Below are positions 55,513-63,408 of a DNA stretch of 64,000 nucleotides, piece after piece. A program made the position numbers and the translations under genes. Position 1 is the first letter of the stretch; every line of letters begins with the position of its first letter. Source of the DNA: Massilia sp. W12 (GTDB taxonomy: Bacteria > Pseudomonadota > Gammaproteobacteria > Burkholderiales > Burkholderiaceae_D); the NCBI RefSeq assembly GCF_037300705.1, contig NZ_CP147776.1:2170001-2234000 (forward strand). Direction: 5' to 3'. Under the pieces are notes generated by a model. The model was given only the letters and a program-made list of their open reading frames with translations, ran no database searches and was not told the DNA's origin.

Positions 55513-56351
55513 AGCTCTTGCGCCGACATCCCTGGTTGTTGACGCTCTTGATTCTGGCCGGCTTGATTGCCTTGTGGCATTTTCTGACGGTGGCGCCAGC
55601 CCCGGCAGCGGCTGCGGTGGATGATGAGTACGCCCGCCTGGCCGGCGCGGCGGCGCAGGCCCAGCCTGCCGCCGCTTTGCCGACGCCGGCCCAGGTGTGG
55701 GTTCGCAGCGTGGATTTGCTCACGCATGCCTTTGATGAACGCGGCACCAATGATGTCGGCATCGGCTGGCATCTGTGGTATTCGATCAAGCGCGTCTTGA
55801 GCGGTTACGGGCTGGCCCTGGCAGTCGCCTTGCCGCTGGGTTTTTTGCTTGGCATGTCGCCACTCATGCAGCGCGCTTTAAACCCTTTTATCCAGGTCTT
55901 AAAGCCGGTTTCGCCCATGGCCTGGATGCCGCTTGCCTTGTACACCTTGAAGGACAGCGGGGCTTCGGCGATTTTCATTATTTTTATCTGTGCCTTATGG
56001 CCGATGCTGATCAATACCGCGTTTGGCGTGGCAGGCGTGCGGCGCGATTGGCTGAATGTGGCCAAGGTGCTGGATTTGCCGCTTGGACAGCGCATTTTGC
56101 ATATCATTTTCCCGGCGGCGGTGCCGATGATTTTGACCGGCATGCGGATCTCGATCGGCATCGCCTGGTTTGTGATTGTGGCCGCTGAAATGGTGGCGGG
56201 ACAGTCCGGCATTGGTTATTTCATTTGGAATGAGTGGAATAATTTGCAAATCGCCTCGATGATCACGGCCATCATCTTGATCGGTATGGTTGGCTTGCTG
56301 CTTGATGCCATCCTGGCGCAGTTGGGCCAGCGTTTATCCTTCAGGGAGTAG
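55509..56351 (+). CDS. NrtB/SsuC-like ABC permease
   Basis: This 280-residue BPD_transp_1 permease has an N-terminal helix (LLTLLILAGLIALWHFL), an Ala-rich periplasmic loop, and the family's EAA-type loop (GVAGVRRDWLNVAKVLDLPLGQRILHIIFPAAVPMILTGMRISIGIAW). It ends with GYFIWNEWNNLQIASMITAIILIGMVGLLLDAILAQL, as NrtB does. It is translationally coupled to the binding-protein gene by ATGA (55509-55512). Confidence 0.92.
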   Translation: MKLLRRHPWLLTLLILAGLIALWHFLTVAPAPAAAAVDDEYARLAGAAAQAQPAAALPTPAQVWVRSVDLLTHAFDERGTNDVGIGWHLWYSIKRVLSGYGLALAVALPLGFLLGMSPLMQRALNPFIQVLKPVSPMAWMPLALYTLKDSGASAIFIIFICALWPMLINTAFGVAGVRRDWLNVAKVLDLPLGQRILHIIFPAAVPMILTGMRISIGIAWFVIVAAEMVAGQSGIGYFIWNEWNNLQIASMITAIILIGMVGLLLDAILAQLGQRLSFRE

Positions 56352-56355
56352 CGTC

Positions 56356-57147
56356 ATGTCTTCTTCTTTGCATATTCGCGATGTTGACATGCGCTTTGAC
56401 ACATCGAGTGGGCCATACGAGGCTTTGCGCGGCGTGCAGCTTGATATCGAAGCTGGCGAATTTGTCTGTTTGATCGGCCACTCCGGTTGCGGTAAGAGCA
56501 CGCTGCTGAATTTGATTGCCGGCCTGTTGCGTCCCAGTGGCGGAGAATTGCGCTGTGATGATGATTTGATCACCGGCGCCGGGCCTGAGCGCGCTGTGGT
56601 GTTTCAACAGCATGCGCTGTTGCCCTGGATGAATTGCGCAGAAAATGTGATGTTGGGGGTCAAGCGCGTCTTCGGCAACAAAGAAAGTCCGGCCCAATTG
56701 ACGCAACGCGTCACGGCGGCGCTGGAAATGGTGCATCTGGCGCATGCGGCCAGGAAAATGCCGTATGAAATCTCGGGTGGTATGAAGCAGCGCGTCGGCA
56801 TTGCGCGCGCTTTGGCGATTGAGCCGCGCGTGCTGTTGATGGATGAGCCTTTCGGCGCCCTGGATGAGCTGACCCGCGCCGCGCTGCAGGATGAGGTGAT
56901 GCGCATTTCCGCTGAAATGAAGCCGACCGTGGTGATGGTCACGCATGATATTGACGAGGCGATATTGCTGTCAGACCGGATTGTGATGATGAGCAATGGC
57001 CCCAGCGCGCATGTGGCGGAAATTTTGCAGATAGCATTTCCGCGTCCGCGTGACAGGCTGGCGCTGGCGTCTGATGCGCAATACGCGGCTTATCGGCGTG
57101 CGATGATGGAGTTCTTGTATTTAAAACAAGTTAAGCATGTCGAGTAA
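56356..57147 (+). CDS. NrtD/SsuB-like ABC ATPase
   Basis: This 263-residue ATP-binding subunit has Walker A GHSGCGKST, VFQQHALLPWMNCAENV, signature ISGGMKQRVGIARALA, Walker B VLLMDEPFGALD and the His of VTHDIDEA. It starts at ATG 56356 with GGGAG upstream, 4 bp after the permease gene. It powers the NrtA/B-like importer. The C-terminus ends soon after the ATPase domain, so it is NrtD- rather than NrtC-like. Confidence 0.92.
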   Translation: MSSSLHIRDVDMRFDTSSGPYEALRGVQLDIEAGEFVCLIGHSGCGKSTLLNLIAGLLRPSGGELRCDDDLITGAGPERAVVFQQHALLPWMNCAENVMLGVKRVFGNKESPAQLTQRVTAALEMVHLAHAARKMPYEISGGMKQRVGIARALAIEPRVLLMDEPFGALDELTRAALQDEVMRISAEMKPTVVMVTHDIDEAILLSDRIVMMSNGPSAHVAEILQIAFPRPRDRLALASDAQYAAYRRAMMEFLYLKQVKHVE

Positions 57148-57273
57148 GTAAATGGGGGAGGGCGCGGCAGTTGGCGCCGGGAAAATCGCCCCGCAAGCGA
57201 TTTTTGCGGGAGCAAGAAATCTATCGGCGCACCCGGCGGCTGAGGCCGGATTCATAATAAAAAATCCAGGCAA

Positions 57274-57303
57274 CAAAAAACCCGGAAGACCGGTTCCGGG
57301 TTT
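57274..57303 (-). terminator. Terminator of tRNA-Pro
   Basis: A 9-bp stem AACCCGGAA / TTCCGGGTT with a 6-nt loop is followed on the minus strand by further Ts (complement of the A-run at 57275-57280). It lies about 75 bases after the tRNA 3' end. In the other direction only three Ts follow, so its effect on the ABC operon is weaker. Confidence 0.85.
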
Positions 57304-57377
57304 GCTGTGTCGCCTTTCACAGGCTGTGCATTCTCTGGTTTGAATGCGGCTCAATCATGTAAAAGCATTGAGTTTTT

Positions 57378-57454
<77 letters not shown>

Positions 57455-57465
57455 CCAAAGCAAAA

Positions 57466-57471
57466 ATTATA
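57466..57471 (-). promoter_or_regulatory. -10 box of tRNA-Pro
   Basis: TATAAT on the minus strand stands 11 bases upstream of the tRNA 5' end (57454). No clear -35 hexamer is found at 16-18 bp. Confidence 0.6.
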
Positions 57472-57683
57472 GCAGCGTTTTTTGAAAATCCGGATTTTGC
57501 GCATAAAAAAACTGTGCGCGCGGATGCTGCGACTTCGCACTTGGCGCTTTTGCCTAAGCCATCCGGCGTATTTACGCCTGTCACGGAGCATTTTAGGATA
57601 GCTGCGATTGAAGTCTGCGCAGCTGCGCGGACGTATGGATTTGGGCGGCGGGACAGACACATGCGGTCTGCATTCCTGCAGGC

Positions 57684-57720
57684 GCAAAAGGGGAGCGGCG
57701 TGCTCCCCTTTTGCATTTTT
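57684..57720 (+). terminator. Strong terminator hairpin with no gene in front
   Basis: A perfect 13-bp stem GCAAAAGGGGAGC / GCTCCCCTTTTGC with loop GGCGT is followed by ATTTTT on the plus strand. No plus-strand gene lies between the tRNA (minus) and this hairpin. It would end either a small RNA or read-through from the ABC operon. Confidence 0.8.
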
Positions 57721-57821
57721 GAATTTGCCTTTGTTGTCATGCTGCATATGTTATGACGGCGCTTGCTTATGCGCCTTGCATTTCCCGGCATGATGGATGG
57801 CGCGAAAACAATGAGGTAACG

Positions 57822-58616
57822 ATGGCGATTGAGCTGTTTAACAATGGAAAGCATCTGTGCTTGATGTTTTCCGATCTGGTGGAAGAAGACAATGGCGAAT
57901 CGGTGCAGTCGAATCAGTTTTTGATTGTGCAGGATGGCAATGGCATCTTGCTCGATCCGGGCGGGGTGCTGACCTACAATGAATTATTTGTCTCCATGGG
58001 GCGTTTTTTTCCACCCAAGCAATTGCGCTATGTGTTCGCCTCGCATGCCGATCCCGATATCATCGCCTCGCTGCCGCGCTGGCTGCAGGGTTCTGACACC
58101 AAGCTCTTGATTTCGCGCATCTGGTCGCGCTTTGTGCCGCATTTCTGTCCCCAGGGCAAAACCGAAGGGCGCATTATTCCGATTCCGGATGAGGGCACTT
58201 TGCTGCCGTTTGGCGACACCAATTTTGAAATTCTGCCGGCCCACTTCTTGCACTCGGAAGGCAATTTGCAATTTTACGATCCAGTTTCGCGCATCCTGTT
58301 TTCCGGCGATATGGGCGCCTCCATGATGCCGGCCAGCAAAGCCATGGACGCGGTGACAGAGCTGGGGCCGCACTTGCCGCATATGCGCGGCTTTCATGCG
58401 CGTTATATGGTCTCGAATAAAGTCTGCCGTTTCTGGGTGGAGATGGTCAGAAAACTCGACCCGGAATGGATTGTGCCGCAGCATGGCGCGCCGCTCAAAG
58501 GGCGCAAAGTGATTGCCGAATTTTTGCACTGGATTGAAAACCTTTCCTGCGGCGTGGATTTAATGTTGCAGGATCACTATCAAAGGCCGCAAAAAATCAG
58601 CATCAATCAACTCTGA
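57822..58616 (+). CDS. MBL-fold protein, ODP (diiron flavoprotein-like) type
   Basis: This 264-residue protein has the metallo-beta-lactamase fold as in the oxygen-sensing diiron group: NQFLIVQDGNGILLDPGGVLTYNELF, FASHADPDIIASLPRWL (in place of HxHxDH), a His in PAHFLHSEGNLQFYDPVSRILFSGDMGASMMP, and VPQHGAPLKG. The first metal motif is SHADPD rather than HxHxD, as in ODP-type proteins related to flavodiiron enzymes but without a flavodoxin domain. It may bind O2 or act as a redox sensor. GAGG precedes the ATG. Confidence 0.82.
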   Translation: MAIELFNNGKHLCLMFSDLVEEDNGESVQSNQFLIVQDGNGILLDPGGVLTYNELFVSMGRFFPPKQLRYVFASHADPDIIASLPRWLQGSDTKLLISRIWSRFVPHFCPQGKTEGRIIPIPDEGTLLPFGDTNFEILPAHFLHSEGNLQFYDPVSRILFSGDMGASMMPASKAMDAVTELGPHLPHMRGFHARYMVSNKVCRFWVEMVRKLDPEWIVPQHGAPLKGRKVIAEFLHWIENLSCGVDLMLQDHYQRPQKISINQL

Positions 58617-58684
58617 GCGCAGCAGGCAGGCGCGCGGCGGCGCTGGCGGCGCTAAAGCTTTGCGTATCCGGGCAAAAGCGGCGA

Positions 58685-58714
58685 GAATGCAGGTTTTCAC
58701 CTTTTCCTGCATTC
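58685..58714 (+). promoter_or_regulatory. Hairpin covering the translation start region of the M14 gene
   Basis: GAATGCAGG (58685-58693) pairs perfectly with CCTGCATTC (58706-58714). The right arm ends 4 bases before the ATG at 58719, where no Shine-Dalgarno sequence is seen. It may control translation, or be the terminator-like end of the preceding gene, although no T-run follows. Confidence 0.4.
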
Positions 58715-58718
58715 GCCC

Positions 58719-59855
58719 ATGATCAAGATCAGCCAGAATTTCGACGCCGGCGCCATCACCGTGCTGCAAGCCGACGCCTTTGACGATATCCAACTCGACA
58801 TCCGCAAAGACAGTCACGCCGATTTTGCGCAATGGTTTTACTTCCGCCTGCAAGGCGCGCGCGGCCAGGCTTGCCGCATCCGTTTCATGAATGCCGCGAA
58901 ATGCGCTTACCCGGATGGCTGGAAAGATTACCGCGTGTGCGCTTCTTACGACCGCCTCAATTGGTTCCGTGTGAATGACACCAGCTTCGACGGCCAGGTG
59001 CTGGAAGTGCGTCACACGCCCGAACATGACAGCGTGTATTACGCCTATTTCGAGCCTTATCCCTGGGAGCGCCATTTAAATCTGATTTCGCATATCGGCC
59101 ATATGCCGGGCGTGCGCGTGCTGGCGCTGGGCGACAGCGTGGAAGGGCGTGAAATCGATGCGCTGCAATTGGGCAATCCTGATGCGCGCCATAAAATCTG
59201 GGTGATTGCGCGTCAGCATCCGGGCGAAACCATGGCCGAGTGGTTTGTCGAAGGCATGTTGCAAGCCTTGACCGATGAATCCAATCCGCTGGGCCGCCAA
59301 TTGCTGGCCCATGCCTGCTGGTATGTTGTGCCGAATATGAATCCGGATGGCGCTGTGCGCGGCAATCTGCGCACCAATGCCGCCGGGGCCAATCTGAATC
59401 GCGAATGGATGACGCCGGACCCCTTGCGCAGCCCGGAAGTGCTGGCGGTCAAGCGCAAGATCGAAGAAACCGGGGTCGATATGTTTTTTGATATCCACGG
59501 CGATGAAGGCTTGCCTTACAACTTTGTGGCCGGCAGTGAAATGCTGGAAGGCTTCAGCGCGGAACAACTGGCGCAGCAAAATAAATTTGTCGCCGACTAC
59601 ATGCAAGCCAGCCCGGATTTCCAAAACCGCTATGGCTATGCGGCCGACAAATACAATCAGGACATGCTCAAGCTGGCGTCCAAATACATCGGCCATTATT
59701 ACAAATGCCTGTCCCTGACGCTGGAAATGCCGTTTAAAGACAATGCCGATTTGCCGGATGCGGTGGTGGGTTGGGATGGCGAGCGCAGCCGCCAGCTGGG
59801 CATCGCATTCCTGCAACCGGTCTGGCAGGCGCTGCAAGGTTTGATGGCTAAATGA
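58719..59855 (+). CDS. M14-family zinc carboxypeptidase (cytosolic carboxypeptidase-like)
   Basis: This 378-residue protein has an N-terminal beta domain typical of cytosolic carboxypeptidases (FAQWFYFRLQGARGQACRIRFMNAAKCAYPDGWKDYRVCASYDRLNWFRV) and an M14 peptidase domain. Zinc ligands are visible in ARQHPGETMAEWF (HxxE) and FDIHGDEGLPY (His); the substrate motif MNPDGAVRGNLRTNAAGANLNREW is present, and the catalytic Glu lies in LTLEMPFKDN. There is no signal peptide, so it is cytoplasmic. Homologues in bacteria are common but of unknown substrate; eukaryotic relatives trim glutamates from tubulin. Confidence 0.88.
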   Translation: MIKISQNFDAGAITVLQADAFDDIQLDIRKDSHADFAQWFYFRLQGARGQACRIRFMNAAKCAYPDGWKDYRVCASYDRLNWFRVNDTSFDGQVLEVRHTPEHDSVYYAYFEPYPWERHLNLISHIGHMPGVRVLALGDSVEGREIDALQLGNPDARHKIWVIARQHPGETMAEWFVEGMLQALTDESNPLGRQLLAHACWYVVPNMNPDGAVRGNLRTNAAGANLNREWMTPDPLRSPEVLAVKRKIEETGVDMFFDIHGDEGLPYNFVAGSEMLEGFSAEQLAQQNKFVADYMQASPDFQNRYGYAADKYNQDMLKLASKYIGHYYKCLSLTLEMPFKDNADLPDAVVGWDGERSRQLGIAFLQPVWQALQGLMAK

Positions 59856-59856
59856 T

Positions 59857-60351
59857 ATGAAACAGGAAATCGAACGTAAATTTCTGCTGCAGGGCGAAGG
59901 CTGGCGCGAGCTGGCCAAAGCGCCCGGCGCCACCACTTTATTGCGGCAAGGCTATCTCAGCACCGATCCTGAGCGGGTGGTGCGGGTGCGCATTGAGGGC
60001 GATGAGGCGTATTTGACCATCAAGGGTAAAAACGGCGGTGCGCAGGGTTTGGTGCGCGCTGAATGGGAATACCCGATTCCACTGGATGAGGCGCAGGATA
60101 TGTTGGATGCGCTGTGCAGCGGCGTACTGGAAAAGCGCCGCAGCCGCATTTTGTATCGCGGTTTTTGGTGGGAGGTGGATGAGTTTCTGGGGGCGAATGC
60201 GCCGCTGGTGCTGGCTGAAATCGAGTTGGACACGCCGGGCCAGGCGTTTGACAAGCCGGAATGGATAGGGGCCGAAGTCAGCCAGGATATGCGCTATATG
60301 AATTCAAATCTGGCGCGGCAGCCGTATTCGACTTGGGCCAAGCCGGCCTGA
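59857..60351 (+). CDS. CYTH-domain protein (inorganic triphosphatase-like)
   Basis: This 164-residue protein carries the CYTH signature EIERKFLL (ExExK, residues 4-8), RQGYLSTDPERVVRVRI, AYLTIKGKNGG, EWEYPIPLDEAQDML, KRRSRILYRGFWWEVDEF and LAEIELDTPGQAF. The charged residues line a tunnel that binds triphosphate and metal. Short stand-alone CYTH proteins of this size hydrolyse inorganic triphosphate or are of unknown role. The ATG follows the M14 stop by 1 base, so the two are co-translated. Confidence 0.9.
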   Translation: MKQEIERKFLLQGEGWRELAKAPGATTLLRQGYLSTDPERVVRVRIEGDEAYLTIKGKNGGAQGLVRAEWEYPIPLDEAQDMLDALCSGVLEKRRSRILYRGFWWEVDEFLGANAPLVLAEIELDTPGQAFDKPEWIGAEVSQDMRYMNSNLARQPYSTWAKPA

Positions 60352-60357
60352 AGCGGC

Positions 60358-63240
60358 TCAGGCCGGCGGCAGCGGCGTCACCAGCGGCAATTCCAGCACG
60401 AAGCAGGCCCCGGCTCCCGGCGTGCTGTGCGCGCTGATTGTGCCATGCAAGAGCGAGGTGACAATCGTGTGGCTGATCGATAAACCCAGTCCGGTGCCGC
60501 CCTGGCCCATTTTGGTGGTGAAAAAAGGGTCGAAGATTTGCCGCAAATTGGCTTCTGAAATACCGTGGCCATTATCTGAAAAGCGCACTTCGACCCGCTC
60601 CGGGGCCAGCCGGCGCGCGCTCAAGTGCATCTGCCCGCCCGCCTGGTTGTGCGCGCCGCCGCTGCGCCCGTCAAAAGCATGCAGCAGCGCGTTATTGATG
60701 AAATTCGTGATCACCTGGCCAAACGGCCCGGGATAGCTCTCCAGCCAGATATCGGCTTCAATTTCAGTGTGAATCTGATGTCCGCTGACCCTGATTTGAT
60801 TCATCATGGTGGAGACGATCTCATGGCAGGTTTGCGCCAGTTCAAAGCGGCGGCGCTGCGCGGTGGTGCGATCCACCGCGACTTGCTTGAAGCTGCTGAC
60901 CAGATCGGCCGCCGCGCTCAGACCGCGCATCAAGACTGCGGTGGTGTCATCGACATCGCTGATGTAATGCTGTAAATCGCTGCGCGCGATGCCCGGGCCG
61001 CTGACTTTTTTATTGAATTCCTGTGATTTTTCAATCAAGGCGCTGGTCATCATCAGGCAATTGCCCAGCGGCGTATTCAATTCATGCGCCACCCCCGCCA
61101 CCATTGAGCCTAGCGCAGCCAGCTTTTCTTGCGCCACCAAATGATTTTGCGCCTGCTGCAGCTGGCGATAGGCGCGCGCATTGTCCAGCGCAATCGCGCC
61201 ATACGCGCACAGGGTGCGGAAAATCAGCCGTTCGCGTTCGCCATAAGCGTGGCGCGGCATGGCTTGAATACTCATCACGCCCAGCACCTGCTCACCGATC
61301 ATCAAGGGCGCAAACAGGGCGGTTTGCGTGACCAGTGAGCCGGGAATCAAATTCGGGGTGGCGTCATCCGGGCCGTAATCGCGCAAAATTTCACAGCGTT
61401 CGCGAAAGCAGCGCGCCGAATCTGCGCTCGGGTTGTCAATTTGCACGCCAAACGCCGCCAGCACGCGCCCGTTTTCGCGGCTGTAAGCCGGCACCAGGCG
61501 CTGTCCGTCGTCAGCCAAAAGCAAAATGATGAAGGTGGTCACATCCAGCAAGCCATGCACATGGCGGTCGAGTGCGGTAAACACCACCGAGATATCCAGT
61601 TCTGAGGTGATTTCCTGGCCGATTTTGGATAAGCGCTCCAGGGTGTCAGCGTTTTTTTGCAAAGCATGTGCGCGTTTGGCTTCGATTTGTGCGATTTGCT
61701 GATGGTGCAGCGCTTCCGCGCGCGCTTTTTCACTTTCGGCGCGCGCTTGCATGGTTTGATGCTGGATTTGCATCGCAATCGCGCGCTGCGTCGCTTCGCG
61801 GTTATGGGTTTTTTCGCGTGCGCTGGAGGCTTCTTCGGCCAGCCGCCAGGCTTGTTCAAATTCGCCTTGCGCGGCATGCGCCTTGGCCAGTTGCGACAGC
61901 AGCACATGGCTGACGGTAAAGCCTTCAATCTGCACCGCCAGATTGCGCGCGCACAGCAGATAATGGACTTGCGGGCTGGGGCCGCACATGGCGGCGGGGG
62001 GCGGCAGGCAGGGCGCCGCCGGATGTTGTTGCGCGTCGCTCTGGTGGATTTCCGCCAGCACACAGCAGGCGTCAATCTGGCGGTAGGTGTCGCCCATGGC
62101 GCGCGCCAATTCCAGCGAATCATGGGCATGCCGCCAGGCGACTTCTATCTGTCCCAATTGGGCCAGCGCATGGGCCTGGCCGCGCCGCGCGGAAATCTGA
62201 AAATCGGCATGTTTGAGCGCATCGGCGCGCTCTTGCAATTGGCGGAAACTCTCCAGCGCGCCGGCCCAATCCTGCTGATTTAAATACAATTCGGCCTGAC
62301 AGGTCAGGGCGTTGGCATAATTGCGCGAAGTACTGACATGACGCAACACCGCCAGCGCGTCTTTGAGTAAATCCTGGGCCGCTTCCAGCCGGCCCAGACG
62401 GCGCATGGTTTCCGCGCATTGCAACTGGCACAGCGCGATGCTGCTGGGCCACTGGCGCTCTTGCGCTAAGGCCAGGGCGCGTTGCATCCATTCCAAGGCG
62501 CCCTGATGTTCATTCAAACAGTTAAACGCATCGCCGATATTGGTGGCGGCGGTGATGGCGCGCTTGATCTGCCCGGTGGCCAGCGCTGCGTCATAGGTTT
62601 CGATCCAGCGGCAGGCGGCTTGACCGAAATCGCTGCGCATTGCGGCGGCTATGCCGTGCATATCCGCAATCCAGGTGCGCAAGGCCAGCGGCAAATCGGC
62701 CCGGCCCGGGGCCGGCAGGCGCGGCAGCCAATATTCGCTGGCGCTTTGCGCATTGCACATCAAGGCTTCCGTGGCTAAGGCGCATTGGATGATTTGCAAA
62801 CGCGTGCAGTCATTCGCGGCGGCGGCAAGTTCAACGGCCTTTTTGCGCTGCGCTTCGCGCAAATGCGCATCGCCCTGATCCAGCGCAATATTCGAGAGCA
62901 GCCAATGGCTGTCGATCTGGCCGGTGAGATCATCCTGTTGCTGATAGTCTTGCAGTGCGAGGTGGGCTTGGGTATGCGCGCTGCGCGCATCGCCGCTGAG
63001 CCACAGCGCTTCGGCGCGGATCAGGCGGATGCGCGGGGCCAGCTTGGGATCGGCCTCCAACACCCGGCTTTCCTGTTCCGCCAGTTGCAATAGTTGCAAT
63101 GCTTGCTGGGTATCGCTTTGCCGCTGCAGCCAAGCCAGTTCAACCCGGGTTTGCGCTAATTGCAGCAGCGTCAATTGAAAGGCGTCCGCCAGTCTGGCTT
63201 GCAGGCTGGCGCGCGCTTCTTCCGGGGCAAACATGTCCAT
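60358..63240 (-). CDS. Soluble sensor histidine kinase with TPR-like and GAF domains
   Basis: About 960 residues from ATG 63240 (AGGAG 9 bases upstream). Residues 1-550 are helical TPR-like repeats (for example LLQLAEQESRVLEADPKLAPRIRLIRAEALWLSGDARSAHTQAHLAL). A coiled coil (about 500-550) is followed by a GAF domain (ISVVFTALDRHVHGLLDVTTFIILLL...VMSIQAMPRHAYGERERLIFRTLCAYGAIALDNA). The kinase core has the phospho-acceptor His in MVAGVAHELNTPLGN (near 716), N box NFINNALLHAF, G1 FSDNGHGIS and G2 GTGLGLSI. No transmembrane helix is seen, so it senses a cytoplasmic signal. No response regulator gene is adjacent. It is convergent with the CYTH gene. Confidence 0.9.
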   Translation of the reverse strand: MDMFAPEEARASLQARLADAFQLTLLQLAQTRVELAWLQRQSDTQQALQLLQLAEQESRVLEADPKLAPRIRLIRAEALWLSGDARSAHTQAHLALQDYQQQDDLTGQIDSHWLLSNIALDQGDAHLREAQRKKAVELAAAANDCTRLQIIQCALATEALMCNAQSASEYWLPRLPAPGRADLPLALRTWIADMHGIAAAMRSDFGQAACRWIETYDAALATGQIKRAITAATNIGDAFNCLNEHQGALEWMQRALALAQERQWPSSIALCQLQCAETMRRLGRLEAAQDLLKDALAVLRHVSTSRNYANALTCQAELYLNQQDWAGALESFRQLQERADALKHADFQISARRGQAHALAQLGQIEVAWRHAHDSLELARAMGDTYRQIDACCVLAEIHQSDAQQHPAAPCLPPPAAMCGPSPQVHYLLCARNLAVQIEGFTVSHVLLSQLAKAHAAQGEFEQAWRLAEEASSAREKTHNREATQRAIAMQIQHQTMQARAESEKARAEALHHQQIAQIEAKRAHALQKNADTLERLSKIGQEITSELDISVVFTALDRHVHGLLDVTTFIILLLADDGQRLVPAYSRENGRVLAAFGVQIDNPSADSARCFRERCEILRDYGPDDATPNLIPGSLVTQTALFAPLMIGEQVLGVMSIQAMPRHAYGERERLIFRTLCAYGAIALDNARAYRQLQQAQNHLVAQEKLAALGSMVAGVAHELNTPLGNCLMMTSALIEKSQEFNKKVSGPGIARSDLQHYISDVDDTTAVLMRGLSAAADLVSSFKQVAVDRTTAQRRRFELAQTCHEIVSTMMNQIRVSGHQIHTEIEADIWLESYPGPFGQVITNFINNALLHAFDGRSGGAHNQAGGQMHLSARRLAPERVEVRFSDNGHGISEANLRQIFDPFFTTKMGQGGTGLGLSISHTIVTSLLHGTISAHSTPGAGACFVLELPLVTPLPPA

Positions 63241-63408
63241 GATCAGCGACTCCTGGGGCCGCGCGGGCAGGTGAGCGACAGGGCGGCGGCAGCGCCGCAT
63301 GTTTCGCCTCTGCCGCACAATATGCGGGCGGCTATCGTGGTTGAGCTGAGCCTAATGCTACCGTAAATCAATCTGAGCGGACAGCACTTCTTTGCAGCCG
63401 CGAAAGCC

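Larger units (their letters stand above)
57455..57821. other. Intergenic region between tRNA-Pro and the MBL-fold gene
   Basis: This 367-bp region carries the tRNA promoter near its left end and a strong plus-strand terminator hairpin at 57684-57720, with no open reading frame that looks real in front of that hairpin. A short or non-coding transcript is possible. The rest shows nothing recognisable. Confidence 0.6.
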
